DNA of 8,917 bases from Nitrospinota bacterium. Lineage in GTDB: Bacteria > UBA8248. The stretch covers positions 1 to 8,917 of the forward strand of contig JAPYQX010000105.1 in NCBI GenBank assembly GCA_029937135.1. The letters run 5' to 3'. How positions within the stretch are numbered: the first letter of the stretch is position 1; each line of letters starts with the position of its first letter. A program made the translations under genes and the position numbers. The notes beneath the pieces were generated by a model. It was not told the origin of the DNA and made no database searches. It was given only the letters and a program-made list of their open reading frames with translations. Of this stretch, positions 6,170 to 8,917 are shown piece by piece.

Positions 6170-8698
6170 GTGAGTCCTGTCGATACGTATGTCCTTCCAT
6201 GCGTTCCCCTGAGGGAGTTGGTTCTTTTCCCTCATGTAACCACACCTATATTCGTGGCAAGGGGCCAGGCGCTGGCGACGGTGGAGTCCCTTCCTCCTTC
6301 CGCGACCCGCTTGCTTCTTATCGCGCAGCGCGATCCGCAGGATGAGGATCCCGAGGCCGAAGGGCTTCATCAAATAGGGACCGAAGCCGAAATTCTCCAG
6401 GTGATGCGTCTTAGTGACGGAACCATCAAGGTGCTGGTCGAGGGCTTGTTGCGAGTGAACGTGAAGGAATTCTATGTCGAGGGGGATTCGCTCTGGGCCG
6501 AGGTGGTTCCCGCCGGAGAATCCGATGAAGTCTCCTTGAACCTCGAGGCGCGTTGCCGGGGGCTTCTTTCCCATTTCGAGGATTATCTTCGAGTGAACCA
6601 GCGGATTCCGCACGAGGTCTATGCGGCGATAGAAAGCCTGGAAAACCCCTCGGCGATTGCCGATGCGATTTCGGCCAACCTTCCGATAAGCCATTCGGAA
6701 AGGCAGAATTTACTCGAAACCATTGATCCAGAACAGCGAATCGGCGCCCTCCTGTTGCTTATTGATCGGGAAATCGAGTTGCTCAAGGTCGAACGCAAGG
6801 TCCGATCCAGCGCCAGGCGGCAGATGAACAAGAGTCAAAAAGAGTTTTACCTCTCCGAGCAACTCAAGGCGATTCAAAAAGAACTCGGAGAGTCGGACGG
6901 CATGATGGGCGACGGCGAGGAGCTTCGCAAAAGGGCCGGGGAACTCCGCCTCCCCAAGGAAGCCGCCGAGAAAGTTAAAAAAGAGATTAACCGCCTCGAT
7001 ATGATGACGCCATTATCACCGGAAGCATCGGTGGTCAGGACATATGTGGAATGGCTGCTGGACATCCCATGGTCCAAGAAAACCAGGGACCGGAATGACC
7101 TGGAGCAGGCCTGGGAAATTCTCGAGAGCGACCATTTCGGTCTCAAGAAAGTGAAGGAAAGAATTATCGAGCATCTTGCGGTCAAGATATTGAACAAGGG
7201 AATACGAGGGCCGATTTTATGCTTCGTCGGGCCTCCGGGCGTCGGTAAAACATCGTTGGGCAGGAGCGTTGCCAACGCACTGGGGAGAAAATTCGTTCGT
7301 GTTTCGCTTGGTGGCGTTCGAGACGAGGCCGAAATCAGGGGGCACAGGAGAACCTATATCGGCGCTCTGCCGGGCAGGATTGTCCAGTTGATGAAAAAGG
7401 CGGGAACGCGGAATCCGGTTTTTCTGCTGGATGAAATCGACAAGATGGGGGCCGATTTCAGGGGTGACCCCGCGTCGGCTTTGCTCGAAACGCTCGACCC
7501 CGAGCAGAATAAAAATTTTAACGATCATTATCTTGAAGTGGACTATGATCTGAGCCAGGTTTTTTTCATAACCACGGCCAACTCGACGGATGCTATTCTT
7601 CCCGCTCTCCTCGACCGAATGGAGGTGATAAATTTGTCCGGATATACGGACGAGGAGAAAATAGAAATCGCCAAGCGCTTCTTGGTTCCAAAACAACGGG
7701 AAGAGCACGGCCTCGGCGAGGGAAACATCGAAATTCTGGATGAAACAATATCTTGCATCATCAATGAATATACGCGTGAATCCGGGGTGCGGAATCTGGA
7801 GCGGGAACTTGGGAGCATTTGCAGGAAGGTGGCGCGAAATTTAGTCGAGGAAAACAACAGGAGAGCTAAAAAACAAAAAGGAAAAAAAACGGGCGCTGTG
7901 GATCGGGGGAAATCCATTCGGGTTACGCCCGCCTCTCTCAATAAGTATTTGGGGGTGCGCCGCTATATGCCTGATCGGCCCGAATCCAGAGCGGGCGTAG
8001 GCGTAGCGACCGGCTTGGCCTGGACTCAGGTGGGAGGAGTTCTTCTCCCGGTGGAGGTCAGTGTTTTTGCCGGAAAGGGCGGCCTGATTTTGACCGGAAA
8101 GCTGGGCGATGTGATGAAAGAGAGTGCGCGGGCCGCTATTTCATGGCTTCGGTCGCGGACGAAGGAATTGGGAATTACGGGAAATTTCTTCGAGAAGAAA
8201 GATATCCATATCCATTTTCCCGAAGGAGCGATTCCCAAGGATGGACCTTCCGCGGGAATCACCATGGGCGTCGCCCTGGCCAGCGCTTTGAGCGGCAGAA
8301 AAGTTCGCCACGATATCGCGATGACCGGAGAGGTCACTCTTCGGGGGCGGGTGCTCGCGATTGGCGGCGTGAAGGAGAAACTCCTTGCCGCCCGGCGGGG
8401 CGGGATTCCGAAGGTAATTCTCCCGAAGGAAAATGAAAAAGATGTCATTGAATTGGAGGAGGAGACCCCACTGGGCCTCGAAATTCTTTACGTCGAAAAT
8501 ATCGAGGAAGTGGTGGAAATTTGTCTGCTTCCGAGAACGAGGAATAAAAGCGACTCTACTTCCAAGCCCGCGGCGAAAAAGAAACGGTTGGCCCGCTCGC
8601 TGGGAGCCGGTACGAAAAGGCGGCCAGCTTCGGTTCCCAAAACACCTCAAGCCGGGGGCAAAAAGCGCGGCGGGGCCATCGCCCGGCGTTCCGGGTAA
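6170..8698 (+). CDS. lon: ATP-dependent protease La (Lon) with long basic C-terminal tail
   Basis: An 842-residue LonA-type protease that degrades misfolded and short-lived regulatory proteins in the cytosol. The N-terminal substrate-binding domain begins at YVLPCVPLRELVLFPH and runs to about residue 210, followed by a coiled-coil helical region. The AAA+ module has Walker A GPPGVGKT (354-361) and Walker B VFLLDEIDKM (417-426). The protease domain has catalytic S694 in PKDGPSAG and K737, the second lysine of GGVKEK; their 43-residue spacing equals E. coli S679/K722. I chose GTG 6170 because GAGG (6161-6164) lies 5 bases upstream and the protein then starts at the usual family position. The open frame reaches back to ATG 6062, but that would overlap clpX by 62 bp with unconserved sequence. 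Residues from about 789 form an unusual Lys/Arg/Ala/Pro-rich extension. Confidence 0.96.
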   Translation: MSPVDTYVLPCVPLRELVLFPHVTTPIFVARGQALATVESLPPSATRLLLIAQRDPQDEDPEAEGLHQIGTEAEILQVMRLSDGTIKVLVEGLLRVNVKEFYVEGDSLWAEVVPAGESDEVSLNLEARCRGLLSHFEDYLRVNQRIPHEVYAAIESLENPSAIADAISANLPISHSERQNLLETIDPEQRIGALLLLIDREIELLKVERKVRSSARRQMNKSQKEFYLSEQLKAIQKELGESDGMMGDGEELRKRAGELRLPKEAAEKVKKEINRLDMMTPLSPEASVVRTYVEWLLDIPWSKKTRDRNDLEQAWEILESDHFGLKKVKERIIEHLAVKILNKGIRGPILCFVGPPGVGKTSLGRSVANALGRKFVRVSLGGVRDEAEIRGHRRTYIGALPGRIVQLMKKAGTRNPVFLLDEIDKMGADFRGDPASALLETLDPEQNKNFNDHYLEVDYDLSQVFFITTANSTDAILPALLDRMEVINLSGYTDEEKIEIAKRFLVPKQREEHGLGEGNIEILDETISCIINEYTRESGVRNLERELGSICRKVARNLVEENNRRAKKQKGKKTGAVDRGKSIRVTPASLNKYLGVRRYMPDRPESRAGVGVATGLAWTQVGGVLLPVEVSVFAGKGGLILTGKLGDVMKESARAAISWLRSRTKELGITGNFFEKKDIHIHFPEGAIPKDGPSAGITMGVALASALSGRKVRHDIAMTGEVTLRGRVLAIGGVKEKLLAARRGGIPKVILPKENEKDVIELEEETPLGLEILYVENIEEVVEICLLPRTRNKSDSTSKPAAKKKRLARSLGAGTKRRPASVPKTPQAGGKKRGGAIARRSG

Positions 8699-8724
8699 TC
8701 CGGCCGTGATTCAAGGTCTGGATT

Positions 8725-8767
8725 GAGGGTCGAAATTCAGGCCCGGGCTGGAGGGCCGAAATTAAGG
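8725..8767 (+). repeat. Imperfect 17-bp direct repeat downstream of lon
   Basis: GAGGGTCGAAATTCAGG at 8725-8741 recurs as GAGGGCCGAAATTAAGG at 8751-8767, 15 of 17 bases identical, with a 26-bp period. Only two copies are visible and they are noncoding, between the lon stop codon and the tRNA-Val promoter. They may be a small tandem duplication in spacer DNA. Confidence 0.6.
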
Positions 8768-8786
8768 GGTGGGCCGCTGGCGGAGC

Positions 8787-8808
8787 TTTTCATCGGTTAG
8801 GGTGAAAA
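8787..8808 (+). other. Hairpin that competes with the downstream terminator-like stem
   Basis: TTTTCATC (8787-8794) pairs with GGTGAAAA (8801-8808), one G-U pair, around a 6-base loop. Its 3' arm shares the AAAA at 8805-8808 with the terminator-like structure that follows, so the two folds are mutually exclusive. The pairing is AT-rich and may be weak in RNA. Confidence 0.3.
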
Positions 8809-8839
8809 CCCGCATTGACAATGATTGTTGGGCTTTTTT
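8805..8839 (+). terminator. Terminator-like structure at the end of the lon transcript
   Basis: AAAACCC (8805-8811) can pair with GGG (8830-8832) and, after a bulged C, with TTTT of the T6 run at 8834-8839. Inside, ACAA (8818-8821) pairs with TTGT (8825-8828) around a TGA loop. The internal loop makes the stem imperfect, so strength is uncertain, but the T6 run and position 107-141 bases past the lon stop fit an intrinsic terminator. It physically overlaps the tRNA-Val promoter. Confidence 0.4.
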
Positions 8840-8844
8840 ATGAT
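8815..8844 (+). promoter_or_regulatory. Near-consensus sigma70-type promoter for tRNA-Val
   Basis: TTGACA at 8815-8820 is a perfect -35 hexamer. After an 18-bp spacer, TATGAT at 8839-8844 matches the -10 consensus at 5 of 6 positions. Transcription would begin near 8851, roughly 12 bases before the tRNA at 8863. Hexamers, spacing and distance to the tRNA agree, making this the strongest promoter in the window. Confidence 0.8.
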
Positions 8845-8862
8845 TCGTGAATGCTGCATCAT

Positions 8863-8917
8863 AGGCGCGTAGCTCAGGGGGAGAGCGCTTGCTTGACACG
8901 CAAGAGGTCGGCGGTTC
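8863..8917 (+). tRNA. tRNA-Val (anticodon GAC), 3' end cut by the window
   Basis: The 5' acceptor strand is at 8863-8869, followed by TA and a D arm with GCTC (8872-8875) pairing GAGC (8883-8886). The anticodon stem CTTGC/GCAAG (8888-8892, 8900-8904) holds a 7-base loop with GAC at 8895-8897, which reads GUC and GUU valine codons. The T arm begins GGCGG-TTC at 8910-8917, where the window stops. The remaining T arm, 3' acceptor strand and CCA end are not visible. Confidence 0.93.

Noticed and set aside
1..8917. CRISPR array, insertion sequence, integrase or defence system
   Set aside because: No regularly spaced repeats, transposase-like protein, terminal inverted repeats or defence motifs were seen; although two tRNAs are present, no adjacent integrase or attachment-site duplication is visible.

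Overview
This window is an ordinary bacterial chromosomal segment, moderately GC-rich, with short intergenic gaps, frequent GTG starts preceded by clear Shine-Dalgarno sites, and tRNA genes with bacterial features (the complete one encodes its CCA end). The centrepiece is the gene order tRNA-Leu, tig, clpP, clpX, lon. This order is widespread in Proteobacteria-like lineages, including deltaproteobacterial groups. The use of a FolE2-type GTP cyclohydrolase and the protein sequences fit a free-living or uncultivated proteobacteria-like lineage, but I cannot name a taxon from sequence reading alone.

Layout. On the minus strand, 12-1007 encodes an ACMSD-type metal-dependent amidohydrolase. A 199-bp divergent gap (1008-1206) carries a perfect 14-bp palindrome. 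On the plus strand follow a small MazG-like nucleotide pyrophosphohydrolase (1207-1542) and, 35 bp on, folE2 (1578-2369). A 213-bp gap holds a plausible sigma70-type promoter and a leader hairpin ahead of tRNA-Leu(UAG) (2583-2667). Then come trigger factor (2757-4100), clpP (4115-4753), clpX (4882-6123) and lon, which I start at the GTG at 6170 and end at 8698. Downstream of lon are a 17-bp imperfect direct repeat, competing hairpins with a T-tract, and a near-consensus promoter driving tRNA-Val(GAC), which runs off the window end.

Function. Trigger factor receives nascent chains at the ribosome, ClpX unfolds substrates and feeds them to ClpP, and Lon degrades misfolded and regulatory proteins, so 2757-8698 is a protein-quality-control cluster. 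FolE2 makes 7,8-dihydroneopterin triphosphate from GTP for folate or queuosine-type pathways; the preceding MazG-like enzyme could act on nucleotides or, speculatively, on that product.

I found no mobile element, CRISPR array, phage gene or defence system, and no clear candidate for a new multi-gene system. The items most worth a second look are the long basic C-terminal tail on Lon, the mazG-like/folE2 pairing, the palindrome between the divergent genes, and the terminator/promoter overlap before tRNA-Val.
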